DNA of 64,000 bases from Flavobacterium notoginsengisoli (lineage in GTDB: Bacteria > Bacteroidota > Bacteroidia > Flavobacteriales > Flavobacteriaceae): the NCBI RefSeq assembly GCF_014207905.1, contig NZ_JACHLB010000008.1:1-64000 (forward strand). Reading direction: 5' to 3'. Below, one piece after another: positions 51,088 through 60,096 of this stretch. Numbering within the stretch: position 1 is the stretch's first letter; the number at the start of each line of letters is the position of its first letter. Both the position numbers and the translations under genes were made by a program. The notes under the pieces are model-generated. The model did not search any database, was not told the origin of the DNA, and saw only the letters and a program-made list of their open reading frames with translations.

Positions 51088-51156
51088 ATAAATATACGCA
51101 ATTGAAATAGGACACAGATTCGATCTTTACGTATAATTGATATTATAATATAAATA

Positions 51157-52038
51157 ATGAAACATCATTTTGGAGATAATTTGGATAGAACTGGTGATTA
51201 CTGGACAACAATTCCAAATAGAGAAAGATTTGCTTTTATTGCAGATTTTGAAATCACAAACAAAGACGAAGTAAAAATTCTAACTATAAGTAAAACCCAA
51301 AATAAACTTCATTGGGAGCAAATTTTTGATTGTCCAAATCTTGAAGAATTAACTCTGCATGATGCAACTAAAGAACAAGTCCAAGCTATCCGAAAGTTGA
51401 CTAACATTAAGAGATTGAGAATTACCTTTTTGAGAACTACTGACATTGAATTCATAGGAGAGTTATTCAATTTAGAAGAACTAATTCTTGAATATGTTTC
51501 TGGATTTTCAGATTTATCGCCATTAAAGAAATTAAAAAAACTAAAATCTGTTCATTTTGAAAATTTAAGAAGAGTAACTGACTTTAGTGGATTATCAGAA
51601 ATAGAAAGCTTAAGATATATCTATATAAATGGAACTTTAGATTGGAATCAGCCAATTGAAAATTTTGACTTTTTAAGTGAAGTTCCTAATTTAGAAATTC
51701 TTTGTATGGGGTTTGGAGTTAAAATTCTAAATACAACATACCCAATTTTCAAATCGTTAGTTAAGAACAAAAAGATTAAGAAATTAAGATTAGGTCGGGG
51801 ATTTTGCAGTTTAGAAGACTACGCGTTTGTTGAAGTATTATTTGGAAAAGAAAACATTGTTTATTTTGATGATAGTCCTGTTGAACTTTTCTTTGAATAT
51901 GAAAAAAGAATTGAATTTTTAGGAAAAGGAATGAGAGCCATATCTTCGGAAAATTCAAATGAAAAGTGCGAAAAAATTAGACAAGAATACGAAAAAATGA
52001 AAATAACAGCGAAAGAGTATCTATTAAGTCACCCTTAA
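51157..52038 (+). CDS. Leucine-rich-repeat protein (SDS22-like)
   Basis: A 293-residue protein without a signal peptide. From residue about 60 to 200 it carries at least six 22-24-residue leucine-rich repeats of the SDS22 type (CPNLEELTLHDATKEQVQAIR, LTNIKRLRITFLRTTDIEFI, LFNLEELILEYVSGFSDLS, LKKLKSVHFENLRRVTDFSG). A C-terminal charged helical domain (EYEKRIEFLGKG...CEKIRQEYEKMK) closes it. The function is unknown; such proteins often mediate protein binding or act as immunity partners. It is a lone gene, more AT-rich than its neighbours, possibly acquired. Confidence 0.72.
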   Translation: MKHHFGDNLDRTGDYWTTIPNRERFAFIADFEITNKDEVKILTISKTQNKLHWEQIFDCPNLEELTLHDATKEQVQAIRKLTNIKRLRITFLRTTDIEFIGELFNLEELILEYVSGFSDLSPLKKLKKLKSVHFENLRRVTDFSGLSEIESLRYIYINGTLDWNQPIENFDFLSEVPNLEILCMGFGVKILNTTYPIFKSLVKNKKIKKLRLGRGFCSLEDYAFVEVLFGKENIVYFDDSPVELFFEYEKRIEFLGKGMRAISSENSNEKCEKIRQEYEKMKITAKEYLLSHP

Positions 52039-52095
52039 TAAGCTTTATCATTCATTGAGCAGTAGAATAAAACCGTTTCTAAAAAATGGAATATC

Positions 52096-52103
52096 TATCT
52101 TTG
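52096..52103 (+). promoter_or_regulatory. -7 promoter element of rlmF
   Basis: TATCTTTG fits TAnnTTTG and lies 18 bases before ATG 52121, which fixes that start. Confidence 0.7.
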
Positions 52104-52120
52104 CATCGAAATCAATACAA

Positions 52121-53071
52121 ATGAAAGCAGACAACAATTCACAAAAAGACAATTTACATCCAAGAAATCTTCATCGTTTGCGTTATGATTTCGAAAAACT
52201 GATCTCAAATTGTCCCGAATTAAAAGCTTTTGTTTCGACTAATAAACACGGAATCGAAACGGTTGATTTCAGTAATCCGCTTGCAGTAAAAACTTTAAAC
52301 AAAGCTTTACTTCAAACGTATTATGGAATTGAAAATTGGGACATTCCTAAAAATTATCTTTGCCCGCCAATTCCAGGACGAGCAGATTATATTCATTATA
52401 TCGCCGATTTATTAGCAGAAAGCAACAACAATCAAATTCCTGATAGTTCCTATGTTTTAGGTCTCGATATCGGTACAGGCTCCAACTTAATTTATCCGAT
52501 ATTAGGAAATTCTATTTACAATTGGAGTTTTGTGGGAACCGATGTTGACCAAAAATCAATTGAAAATTGCAGCAAAATTATCGAAGCAAATCCCAATTTA
52601 ATAGATTCTATAAGCTTACAGCAACAGACAGAACCTCGATTTATTTTTAAAAATATAATTACACCCGAAGATCGTTTTGCTTTTACGATGTGTAATCCGC
52701 CTTTTCATGCTTCGGCTGAAGAAGCAAACAAAAGCTCTTTAAGAAAAGTTTCTAATCTTAATCCGAAAGAGAAAAGAAACACCAATCCTGTTTTAAATTT
52801 TGGTGGTCAAAATGCAGAATTATGGTGTAATGGTGGTGAAATCGGATTTATAACTCAAATGATTTACGAGAGCGCCAAATATCCTTCGCAGGTTTTATGG
52901 TTTACTAGTTTAGTTTCTAAAAAGGAAAACCTCGCATCGATCTATAAAATCTTGAAAAAAGTAAATGCCGTTTCAGTAAAAACTATCGAAATGTCTCAGG
53001 GACAGAAAACGAGCCGTATTGTGGCTTGGAGTTTTTTCGAAAACCCACAATCACAAAACCAATTCTTCTAA
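52121..53071 (+). CDS. rlmF: 23S rRNA (adenine1618-N6)-methyltransferase
   Basis: RlmF methylates A1618 of 23S rRNA. The SAM-binding Rossmann fold is indicated by YVLGLDIGTGSNLIYPILG. The adenine-N6 signature is the NPPF type: FTMCNPPFHASAEEANK. The family phrase LHPRNLHRLRYDFEKLI lies at the start. The frame is open from a TTG at 52055, but a TATCTTTG promoter falls inside that extension, so the ATG at 52121 is used (316 residues). Confidence 0.93.
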   Translation: MKADNNSQKDNLHPRNLHRLRYDFEKLISNCPELKAFVSTNKHGIETVDFSNPLAVKTLNKALLQTYYGIENWDIPKNYLCPPIPGRADYIHYIADLLAESNNNQIPDSSYVLGLDIGTGSNLIYPILGNSIYNWSFVGTDVDQKSIENCSKIIEANPNLIDSISLQQQTEPRFIFKNIITPEDRFAFTMCNPPFHASAEEANKSSLRKVSNLNPKEKRNTNPVLNFGGQNAELWCNGGEIGFITQMIYESAKYPSQVLWFTSLVSKKENLASIYKILKKVNAVSVKTIEMSQGQKTSRIVAWSFFENPQSQNQFF

Positions 53072-53151
53072 AACACTGATTTCCAAATCAAAACCTTGAT
53101 TTTATAATTTGCTTTTGCTACATTTATTGTAAACTATTTAAAATCAAAATC

Positions 53152-53388
53152 ATGGCAGAATATATTGGTTATCTCGCATCTGTTTTTATTGTTGGAGGTT
53201 TTCTATTAAAAAACCTTAGAACAATCCGATTTATTAATATGTTTGGCTGTATTTGCTTTGTCATTTATGGCATTTTTCTAAATGATTATAGGGATTTTAA
53301 TCAATGGCTTTGGCCTGTAATTATTCCGAATGCAATTTTAGCTTTTGTACAGATTTATTATCTGACTTCCAAAAATGATAAATCTTAA
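53152..53388 (+). CDS. Small inner-membrane protein (YgjV-like)
   Basis: A 78-residue membrane protein with three hydrophobic segments: YIGYLASVFIVGGFLL, FINMFGCICFVIYGIFL and WLWPVIIPNAILAFVQIYYL, separated by short polar loops (LRTIRFIN). It resembles the half-size relatives of YgjV family proteins. The function is unknown. It is a single-gene unit between rlmF and a lipoprotein hydrolase. Confidence 0.72.
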   Translation: MAEYIGYLASVFIVGGFLLKNLRTIRFINMFGCICFVIYGIFLNDYRDFNQWLWPVIIPNAILAFVQIYYLTSKNDKS

Positions 53389-53473
53389 AATTATGATACT
53401 TTAAAATAAAATTCTGATACACTTTCCGCTTACGATAATCGTAACTTTAAGCTTAAAATTGAATTTTATTACC

Positions 53474-54418
53474 ATGTTAAAACATTATTCTCGCCTTCTA
53501 ATCTTATTGCTTTTATTTTTAATTTCAAGTTGTGCTTCAAAAAAAGCAAAATTTGAAGATTATGTTTTCAAAACCAAAACCGAAGAAGTAAAATATCAAA
53601 CCGCCTACGATAAGGCTTTAAAACTTTGGAATATTCCTTACACGGAAGAAGATGTAAAAACAAGTTTCGGAACAGCTCACGTAGTTATTGCAGGCCCAAA
53701 AAATGGAAAAGATTTGGTTTTACTCCACGGAATGGATGCCAGCTCTACTATGTGGTATCCAAATATTAAAGCTTTTACTAAAAAACATCGTGTTTATGCC
53801 ATTGATTTTATAATGGAACCCAATAAATCCAATTTAACGGCTAAATCTCTTTCATCAAAAGATATTCTCGCATTTTATAATGAAGTTTTTGATCACTATA
53901 AATTAAAGAAATTTGATTTAATTGGCGCTTCACGAGGTGGTTGGATTGCTACTTTATTAGCAACTCAAAAGTCAAATTCTATTGATAAAATAGTATTGTT
54001 AAGTCCGGCACAAACTTTCCAATTTATTGATAAAGTTGGAAAGACAAGTTCAGCTTTAATGCTAAAACTTTTTCCTAGTGAAAAGAAATTTGGAAAAACA
54101 TTAAAAACCTTTTCTACTCATCCGGAAAACATCAGCGTTATTTATAAAAGACAGTTTTATTTGGCCAATAAATATTCAAAATCTAATTCGAGTATGCTTA
54201 AAATGATGCCTTTTTCTCAAAAAGAATTAGAATTAATTCAAAATCCTGTTTTGGTTTTAATTGGCGATAAAGATGTTATTAATTCAGAAGAAAGTTTAGA
54301 AAGAGCTAATAAATATCTCGCCAACTGCAAAACAAAAACGGTAAAAGATGCTGGACATTTTTTAACTATTGATCAACCAAAAATTGTAAATGATGCGGTT
54401 ATTAATTTTTTAGAATAA
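53474..54418 (+). CDS. Alpha/beta hydrolase lipoprotein
   Basis: A 314-residue predicted lipoprotein (lipobox LISSC, about Cys20 counting from ATG). The hydrolase fold shows DLVLLHGMDASSTMWYPN, VYAIDFIMEPNKSN, the nucleophile elbow LIGASRGGWIATLL (Ser in GASRG), the Asp in VLVLIGDKDVIN and the catalytic His in DAGHFLTIDQP. The frame is open five codons further to a TTG at 53459; ATG 53474 gives a proper lipoprotein signal. Substrate unknown. A GCCACA-type repeat follows it. Confidence 0.86.
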   Translation: MLKHYSRLLILLLLFLISSCASKKAKFEDYVFKTKTEEVKYQTAYDKALKLWNIPYTEEDVKTSFGTAHVVIAGPKNGKDLVLLHGMDASSTMWYPNIKAFTKKHRVYAIDFIMEPNKSNLTAKSLSSKDILAFYNEVFDHYKLKKFDLIGASRGGWIATLLATQKSNSIDKIVLLSPAQTFQFIDKVGKTSSALMLKLFPSEKKFGKTLKTFSTHPENISVIYKRQFYLANKYSKSNSSMLKMMPFSQKELELIQNPVLVLIGDKDVINSEESLERANKYLANCKTKTVKDAGHFLTIDQPKIVNDAVINFLE

Positions 54419-54428
54419 AAGTTATTTT

Positions 54429-54465
54429 GCCACAACCCGAGCGATAGCGAACAGGCGAAGCAATT
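54429..54465. repeat. 37-bp interspersed repeat, copy A
   Basis: Reads GCCACAACCCGAGCGATAGC and continues to AAGCAATT. An inverted copy with 29 of 37 matches is at 59958-59994. The surrounding text (ACAAGAATTAGTACGAATTT) is also typical repeat material. It lies in the 180-bp gap before uvrB. Confidence 0.7.
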
Positions 54466-54599
54466 ACAAGAATTAGTACGAATTTATATTTGTTTTAGAA
54501 ACTAAAATTAGTTTAAATTGATGCAATTCGGAACAAACTTTTTAAAGCCTTTATTTACAATCTTCGTATCTTTACAAACCTAATTTTCATCAGTAACAA

Positions 54600-56591
54600 A
54601 TGAATTTCCAAGTAGCTTCAGAATACAGTCCAAAAGGAGATCAGCCACAAGCCATACAAAAACTGGCACAAGGTGTAGTCGACGGAGAAAAATATCAAAC
54701 TTTATTAGGAGTTACCGGTTCCGGAAAAACATTTACCGTTGCCAATGTTATTCAGGAAGTACAACGACCAACTTTAGTTCTGGCACATAACAAAACTTTG
54801 GCTGCACAGTTGTATTCAGAATTCAAACAATTTTTCCCAAATAATGCGGTTGAGTATTTCGTTTCTTACTACGATTATTATCAGCCGGAAGCTTTTATGC
54901 CTGTTACAGGAGTTTTCATTGAAAAAGATTTATCAATCAATGAAGAACTGGAAAAAATGCGTTTGAGCACCACTTCTTCACTCCTTTCTGGAAGACGTGA
55001 TGTTCTGGTTGTAGCATCAGTTTCTTGTTTGTATGGTATTGGAAACCCTGTTGAATTTCAGAAAAATGTAATCGAAATAAAAAGAGATCAGGTTATTTCG
55101 AGAACTAAATTGTTACATAGTCTGGTTCAAAGTTTATATGCCAGAACAGAAGCCGATTTTAATCCAGGAACTTTCAGGATTAAAGGCGACACGGTTGAAG
55201 TATATCCAAGTTATGCCGATGATGCTTATCGTATTCACTTTTTTGGCGATGAAATCGAAGAAATAGAATCTTTTGATCCTAAGACTTCTCATGTAATAGA
55301 AAAATTTCAAAGACTTACTATTTATCCTGCTAATATGTTTGTGACTTCTCCAGAAGTTTTACAAGGTGCTATATGGCAGATACAACAAGATTTAGTTAAA
55401 CAAGTTGATTATTTTAAAGAAATAGGAAAACATCTGGAAGCAAAACGTCTGGAAGAAAGAACCAATTTTGACTTAGAAATGATTCGCGAATTAGGTTATT
55501 GTTCTGGAATTGAGAATTATTCCCGTTACCTTGACGGACGTGAAGCTGGAACAAGACCTTTCTGTCTTTTAGATTATTTTCCAAGTGATTATTTAATGAT
55601 TATTGACGAAAGTCACGTAACCGTTTCTCAGGTTCACGCCATGTATGGAGGTGACCGAAGCCGTAAAGAAAACCTAGTTGAATACGGATTTAGATTACCC
55701 GCTGCAATGGACAACAGACCTTTAAAATTTGAAGAATTTGAGGCTTTGCAGAATCAGGTTATTTATGTTTCGGCGACTCCAGCTGATTATGAATTGCAAA
55801 AAACCGACGGTATTTATGTAGAACAGATTATTCGTCCAACTGGTTTATTAGATCCTATTATTGAAGTCCGTCCGAGTTTAAATCAGATTGATGATTTGAT
55901 TGAGGAAATTCAAGTTCGATGTGAATTAGATGAAAGAGTTCTAGTGACTACTTTAACTAAAAGAATGGCCGAAGAATTGGCTAAATATTTAACTAAAGTG
56001 AGCATTCGCTGCCGTTATATCCATTCTGAAGTTGATACTTTAGAGCGTATTGAAATTATGCAGGATTTACGAAAAGGGCTTTTTGATGTTTTAATTGGAG
56101 TAAACTTACTTCGTGAAGGTCTGGATTTACCTGAGGTTTCGCTTGTTGCCATTTTAGATGCCGATAAAGAAGGTTTCTTAAGAAATCATCGTTCGTTAAC
56201 GCAGACTATCGGACGTGCAGCGAGAAATTTAAACGGTAAAGCCATTATGTATGCCGATAAAATTACGGCAAGTATGCAGCGTACGATTGACGAAACAGAA
56301 TACAGAAGAACCAAACAGATTAATTTCAACGTTCAAAATAATATTACACCACAGGCTTTAAATAAAAAAATCGACAGTGCCTTTACGAAAAATCCGTTGG
56401 TGGAATATGAATTAGGGCATCCAATTCCTGTTGCTGCTGAACCCGAAACAGCTTATTTATCCAAAGCCGAATTGGAGAAAATGATTCGCGAAAAACGTAA
56501 AACAATGGAAAAAGCAGCTAAAGAATTAGATTTCCTCCAAGCGGCTAAACTTCGTGACGAAATTAAAAAACTACAGGAACAGTTGGCTTAA
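54600..56591 (+). CDS. uvrB: Excinuclease ABC subunit B
   Basis: UvrB is the damage-verifying helicase of nucleotide excision repair. Walker A is GVTGSGKTFTVANV (about 37-50). The beta-hairpin region is FVSYYDYYQPEAFMP. The DEAD-type motif is MIIDESHVTVSQV, motifs V/VI are LREGLDLPEVSLVAILDADKEGFLR and TQTIGRAARN, and the C-terminal UVR motif is KELDFLQAAKLRDEIKKLQEQL. The 663-residue length is full size. The 3' end overlaps the convergent TerB-like gene by four bases. The nearest promoter-like word is TATCTTTA at about 54567. Confidence 0.98.
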   Translation: MNFQVASEYSPKGDQPQAIQKLAQGVVDGEKYQTLLGVTGSGKTFTVANVIQEVQRPTLVLAHNKTLAAQLYSEFKQFFPNNAVEYFVSYYDYYQPEAFMPVTGVFIEKDLSINEELEKMRLSTTSSLLSGRRDVLVVASVSCLYGIGNPVEFQKNVIEIKRDQVISRTKLLHSLVQSLYARTEADFNPGTFRIKGDTVEVYPSYADDAYRIHFFGDEIEEIESFDPKTSHVIEKFQRLTIYPANMFVTSPEVLQGAIWQIQQDLVKQVDYFKEIGKHLEAKRLEERTNFDLEMIRELGYCSGIENYSRYLDGREAGTRPFCLLDYFPSDYLMIIDESHVTVSQVHAMYGGDRSRKENLVEYGFRLPAAMDNRPLKFEEFEALQNQVIYVSATPADYELQKTDGIYVEQIIRPTGLLDPIIEVRPSLNQIDDLIEEIQVRCELDERVLVTTLTKRMAEELAKYLTKVSIRCRYIHSEVDTLERIEIMQDLRKGLFDVLIGVNLLREGLDLPEVSLVAILDADKEGFLRNHRSLTQTIGRAARNLNGKAIMYADKITASMQRTIDETEYRRTKQINFNVQNNITPQALNKKIDSAFTKNPLVEYELGHPIPVAAEPETAYLSKAELEKMIREKRKTMEKAAKELDFLQAAKLRDEIKKLQEQLA

Positions 56592-56989
56592 TTGTGCTGT
56601 TCCTGAAAAATTTCCAGTAATACAATTGGATTGATTATCGTATTAGGCGATTTTTTCATCATTTCCAAAACACGTTTTACAGCAAAAAGATTTAATCCCA
56701 TTTGTATAGCAATTTGCTGAATGGCCTGAAACTCTCTTTCATGCAAAACGCCATCACAATGCATTAACAAAGCCAGTCTGTAAAACTGATTGATTCGTTG
56801 CATTTCAGAAGGTATCGGCAAAGATTTTGTTTCCTGATGAAACAAATCCTGAAACTCTTCCTCACTTATATTCAATTCTGTGGCTACAAGCCGCAAAAAT
56901 TCAAGCTCACGTTTATGTAAGTGGCCATCTACAGTGGCCAAAGTAATCATTTCTAAAAGTAAACTCTTTTTTTCCGCTTCTGTATTCAT
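56588..56989 (-). CDS. TerB/DjlA-N-like helical protein
   Basis: A 133-residue helical cytoplasmic protein of the TerB/DjlA N-terminal type. The repeat pair is visible: LLLEMITLATVDGHLHKRELEFLRLVATELNISEEEF and LALLMHCDGVLHEREFQAIQQIAIQMGLN, with D-G-x-L-H-x-R/K-E repeated twice. Such proteins are linked to tellurite or envelope stress; no metal-resistance genes are near. The ATG at 56989 (MNTEAEKK) is preferred to a GTG 15 codons upstream. It is divergent from the esterase gene that follows. Confidence 0.82.
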   Translation of the reverse strand: MNTEAEKKSLLLEMITLATVDGHLHKRELEFLRLVATELNISEEEFQDLFHQETKSLPIPSEMQRINQFYRLALLMHCDGVLHEREFQAIQQIAIQMGLNLFAVKRVLEMMKKSPNTIINPIVLLEIFQEQHN

Positions 56990-57043
56990 CAATTTGTTAT
57001 TTTTAGCTAAAATATTGCTTTTAAATAAAAACACAAAACATTG

Positions 57044-57844
57044 ATGATGAAGAGGATTTTTCTAGCAGCTTTACTTCTAATAACACTTATTGGAAAAGCA
57101 CAAAGCACCGCTTCTAAAAATGTATCAACTTTTACAATTGAAGCTCCTCAACTGAATACCTCAAAAAAAATATGGATTTATCTTCCAGAAAATTATTCTA
57201 AAGACATTAAGAAAAAATACAGCGTTATTTACATGCACGATGCCCAAAATCTCTTCGATGCTAAAACTTCCTACTCTGGAGAATGGAATGTAGACGAAAA
57301 ACTGGACAGTTTAAAAGCTCCCGTAATTGTAGTAGGAATCGAACATGGAAATGAAAAACGCATTGATGAACTGACTCCTTTTAAAAATGAGAAATACGGT
57401 GGCGGAAATGCCGATAATTATTTAGAATTTATTGTAAAAACATTAAAGCCGTATATTGATAAAAATTACAGAACCAAGGTAAAAGCTAAAAACACTATCC
57501 TTTTCGGAAGTTCTCTCGGCGGATTGGTTTCTTACTACGGTGCATTAAAATATCCAGAAGTTTTTGGGAAGGCAGGCGTTTTTTCACCTTCATTTTGGTT
57601 TTCTCCAGACATTTATACTTTCGCAGAAAAACAATCCAAAATCAAAACTAAAATCTATTTTCTGTGTGGTGATAAAGAAAGTGACGATATGGTAAACGAT
57701 TTAAACAAAATGAAACGTTTATTAGATACCAAACGCTGTTATTGCCTTCATTTAGACAAAACCAAAATTGTAAAAGGCGGAGAACATAACGAAAAACTTT
57801 GGCGTGATCATTTTGCTGAAGCTTTAATTTGGTTAGGTTATTAA
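57044..57844 (+). CDS. Exported esterase (Fes/esterase D-like)
   Basis: A 266-residue exported hydrolase of the putative-esterase (esterase D/Fes) fold. It has a signal peptide (about 1-19, ending GKAQS), the phrase VIYMHDAQNLFD, YIDKNYRTK, the nucleophile elbow ILFGSSLGGLVSYYG, CGDKESDD with the acidic residue and the catalytic His in KGGEHNEKLWRDHF. Members include ferric-siderophore and acetyl-ester hydrolases. The two Met codons at 57044 and 57047 are equally possible starts. It leads the dipeptide epimerase/PLP enzyme genes, 26 bases ahead. Confidence 0.87.
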   Translation: MMKRIFLAALLLITLIGKAQSTASKNVSTFTIEAPQLNTSKKIWIYLPENYSKDIKKKYSVIYMHDAQNLFDAKTSYSGEWNVDEKLDSLKAPVIVVGIEHGNEKRIDELTPFKNEKYGGGNADNYLEFIVKTLKPYIDKNYRTKVKAKNTILFGSSLGGLVSYYGALKYPEVFGKAGVFSPSFWFSPDIYTFAEKQSKIKTKIYFLCGDKESDDMVNDLNKMKRLLDTKRCYCLHLDKTKIVKGGEHNEKLWRDHFAEALIWLGY

Positions 57845-57870
57845 TAAGAAATAAAAAAACATCACTATAA

Positions 57871-58881
57871 ATGAAACTAATTTTAAGAGAATACAATCTC
57901 AAATTAAAACACACTTTTACAATTTCACGAGAATCTATTGATTTTCAGCCTTCCTTAATTGTCGAATTACAAAGTGAGGGTTTCTCTGGTTATGGAGAAG
58001 CTACTTCTAATCCGTATTATAATATCACAGTTCCAATGATGATGCAGGATTTAGAAAAAATCAGAAGCATTATCGAAAATACCGAAGACGAAACTCCTGA
58101 GATATTCTGGGCAAAAATTCATCCGTATTTAAAAGAGGATATGTTTGCTTTGTGCGCTTTGGATCTTGCTTACAATGATTTATACGCTCGCAAAAAAGGC
58201 AAGAAATTATACGAATTATGGAACTATACGACTGAAAGAAATCCGATGACGGATTATACTATCGGAATTGCTTCTATAGATAAAATGGTTTCTAAAATGC
58301 AGGAACTTCCTTGGCCTATTTATAAAATCAAACTGGGAACCAAAGAAGATATTGAAATTGTAAAAGCACTTCGAAAACATACCAACGCTGTTTTTAGAAT
58401 TGATGCGAACTGTGGCTGGGGCGTTGAGGAAACCATCAATAATGCCGTTGAATTAAAAAAACTCGGAGTTGAATTCTTAGAACAGCCTATGAAAGCGGAT
58501 AATTGGGAAGGTCATAAAGAAGTATTCAAACATTCTGTTCTTCCTGTCATTGCAGATGAAAGCTGTATTATTGAAGAAGATGTTCAAAAATGTCACAATC
58601 ATTTTCATGGCGTGAATGTAAAATTGGTAAAATGCGGAGGCTTAACTCCAGGAAAACGCATGATTGAAGAAGCTAAAAAATTAGGATTAAGAACGATGGT
58701 AGGCTGTATGACAGAATCTACAGTTGGAATTTCTGCAATCGCTCATTTACTTCCTCAATTGGATTATGTTGACATGGATGGCGCACTTCTTTTAGCAGAA
58801 GATATTGCAACGGGAGTAACCATTAAAGACGGTGTCGTGAGTTATTCTAATTTAAATGGAACAGGAGTTACACTTTTATAA
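57871..58881 (+). CDS. Dipeptide epimerase (enolase superfamily)
   Basis: A 336-residue muconate-lactonizing-subgroup enzyme that probably epimerises L-Ala-D/L-Glu or a related dipeptide in peptidoglycan recycling. The catalytic K-x-K is in WPIYKIKLGTKED; metal ligands are in VFRIDANCGW, FLEQPM and IADESCIIEED; the second base is in VNVKLVKCGGLTP. The D-x-D region YVDMDGALLL is typical of dipeptide epimerases. Its stop is followed two bases later by a PLP enzyme gene, and an esterase gene precedes it, giving a three-gene operon. Confidence 0.9.
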   Translation: MKLILREYNLKLKHTFTISRESIDFQPSLIVELQSEGFSGYGEATSNPYYNITVPMMMQDLEKIRSIIENTEDETPEIFWAKIHPYLKEDMFALCALDLAYNDLYARKKGKKLYELWNYTTERNPMTDYTIGIASIDKMVSKMQELPWPIYKIKLGTKEDIEIVKALRKHTNAVFRIDANCGWGVEETINNAVELKKLGVEFLEQPMKADNWEGHKEVFKHSVLPVIADESCIIEEDVQKCHNHFHGVNVKLVKCGGLTPGKRMIEEAKKLGLRTMVGCMTESTVGISAIAHLLPQLDYVDMDGALLLAEDIATGVTIKDGVVSYSNLNGTGVTLL

Positions 58882-58883
58882 AA

Positions 58884-59906
58884 ATGATAGTCGATAAATT
58901 TCCTGACCGAATTATTGAAATTAACCAAAAACAGTATTTGTATTTCGGTGGAACTGCCTATTTGGGCCTTTCAACAAATAAAGCATTTCAAGATTTAGTC
59001 GTTCAGAATATTTTGAATTGGGGAACGACTTACGGAAGCTCCAGAACAGCTAATATTCAATTAAAAGCTTATGATGAAGGTGAAAGTTTTTTGGCTTCTC
59101 ATATTGGCTCAGAAAAAGCTGTTACGGTTTCTTCGGGAATGCTCGCCGGAAAATTGGTTATTGATTTAATGAAAAAACAGACGGATTGTTTTTTTCATTT
59201 GAATGATACACACAATGCTATTCAAACCGAAAACAGTTTTCCTATATTTTTAAATGGAAATTTAAACGAACGTTTATTAAATTCAAAACCAGAAAAAATA
59301 GCGATTTTAACTGACGGCGTTCCTTCTTTTGAAACAAAACCTGTCGACTTATCATTTCTAGAAAAGATTTCAAAAAACAAAGAAATCACTTTAGTTATCG
59401 ATGAATCTCATTCTTTAGGAATTACAAATAAAAACGGTTCTGGAATATACTCTTCCGTTTCTTTTCCTATAAAAAGAAAAATCATGGTTTCCTCTTTAGG
59501 AAAAGCTTTTGGACTAACAGGCGGTGTTATTGCAGGTGATTCTGAATTCATTAATCAAATAAAAGAATTGGAAACTTTTACCAGCGCAGCCGGAATGAAT
59601 CCAGCTTTTGTGCAGACACTTTCTGATGCTAAAGAAATTTATAAAGTACAGCATCAAAAACTGTTAGATAATTTAAATTACATTGACTCTATTTTAAACA
59701 AAAATGACAGTATTAAATTTGACAAAACTTATCCGCTGATTTATTTATTATCCAATGAATTAGTAGAGAAACTAGAACAGGAAAATATTATTATCGCCAG
59801 TTTTAGATACAAAAAAGAAGCTGAACCATTAAATAGAATTGTAATTACAGCCAATCATTTAAAAGAAGATTTAGATAAATTAGTTGACGTTTTCAATAAA
59901 AGATAG
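58884..59906 (+). CDS. PLP-dependent aminotransferase/acyl transferase (AONS-like)
   Basis: A 340-residue fold-type I PLP enzyme closest to the 8-amino-7-oxononanoate-synthase/aminotransferase class I/II group. The PLP Lys is in VSSLGKAFGLTGGV; the substrate-side DESHSLGI gives the Asp that contacts PLP; TTYGSSRTANIQLKAYDE and VTVSSGMLAGKLV are also typical. It is shorter than true AONS (about 385) and no biotin genes are near, so biotin synthesis is unlikely. The two-base spacing to the dipeptide epimerase suggests a shared pathway, perhaps handling the amino acid or dipeptide made there. That is inference. Confidence 0.85.
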   Translation: MIVDKFPDRIIEINQKQYLYFGGTAYLGLSTNKAFQDLVVQNILNWGTTYGSSRTANIQLKAYDEGESFLASHIGSEKAVTVSSGMLAGKLVIDLMKKQTDCFFHLNDTHNAIQTENSFPIFLNGNLNERLLNSKPEKIAILTDGVPSFETKPVDLSFLEKISKNKEITLVIDESHSLGITNKNGSGIYSSVSFPIKRKIMVSSLGKAFGLTGGVIAGDSEFINQIKELETFTSAAGMNPAFVQTLSDAKEIYKVQHQKLLDNLNYIDSILNKNDSIKFDKTYPLIYLLSNELVEKLEQENIIIASFRYKKEAEPLNRIVITANHLKEDLDKLVDVFNKR

Positions 59907-59911
59907 CCACA

Positions 59912-59961
59912 AATTCACGAATTATTTTTTGATAATCTTTGAGAATAATAATTCGTGAATT
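59912..59961. repeat. 15-bp perfect inverted repeat (AATTCACGAATTATT)
   Basis: The arms 59912-59926 and 59947-59961 are perfectly complementary with a 20-base gap. GCCAC precedes it, as in the repeat at 54429. It may terminate the epimerase operon. Confidence 0.75.
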
Positions 59962-59994
59962 GTTTCACCTATTCGCTATCACTCGAGCCATGGC
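59958..59994. repeat. 37-bp interspersed repeat, copy B (inverted)
   Basis: Read on the minus strand, it matches copy A at 54429-54465 in 29 of 37 positions; seven of the eight differences are transitions. Confidence 0.7.
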
Positions 59995-60008
59995 TGAAAA
60001 ATAAACCG

Positions 60009-60016
60009 TACATTTG
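60009..60016 (+). promoter_or_regulatory. -7 element for the YehS-like gene
   Basis: TACATTTG fits TAnnTTTG; it is 80 bases before ATG 60097. The leader holds repeated AAACTTGAAAC words. Confidence 0.5.
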
Positions 60017-60096
60017 CAAAAAAGTAATGAGCTTTGGCTTCAAGTAAAGATTGGAAAACTTGAAACCTGAAACAAAAAAACTTGAAACAAAAAACA

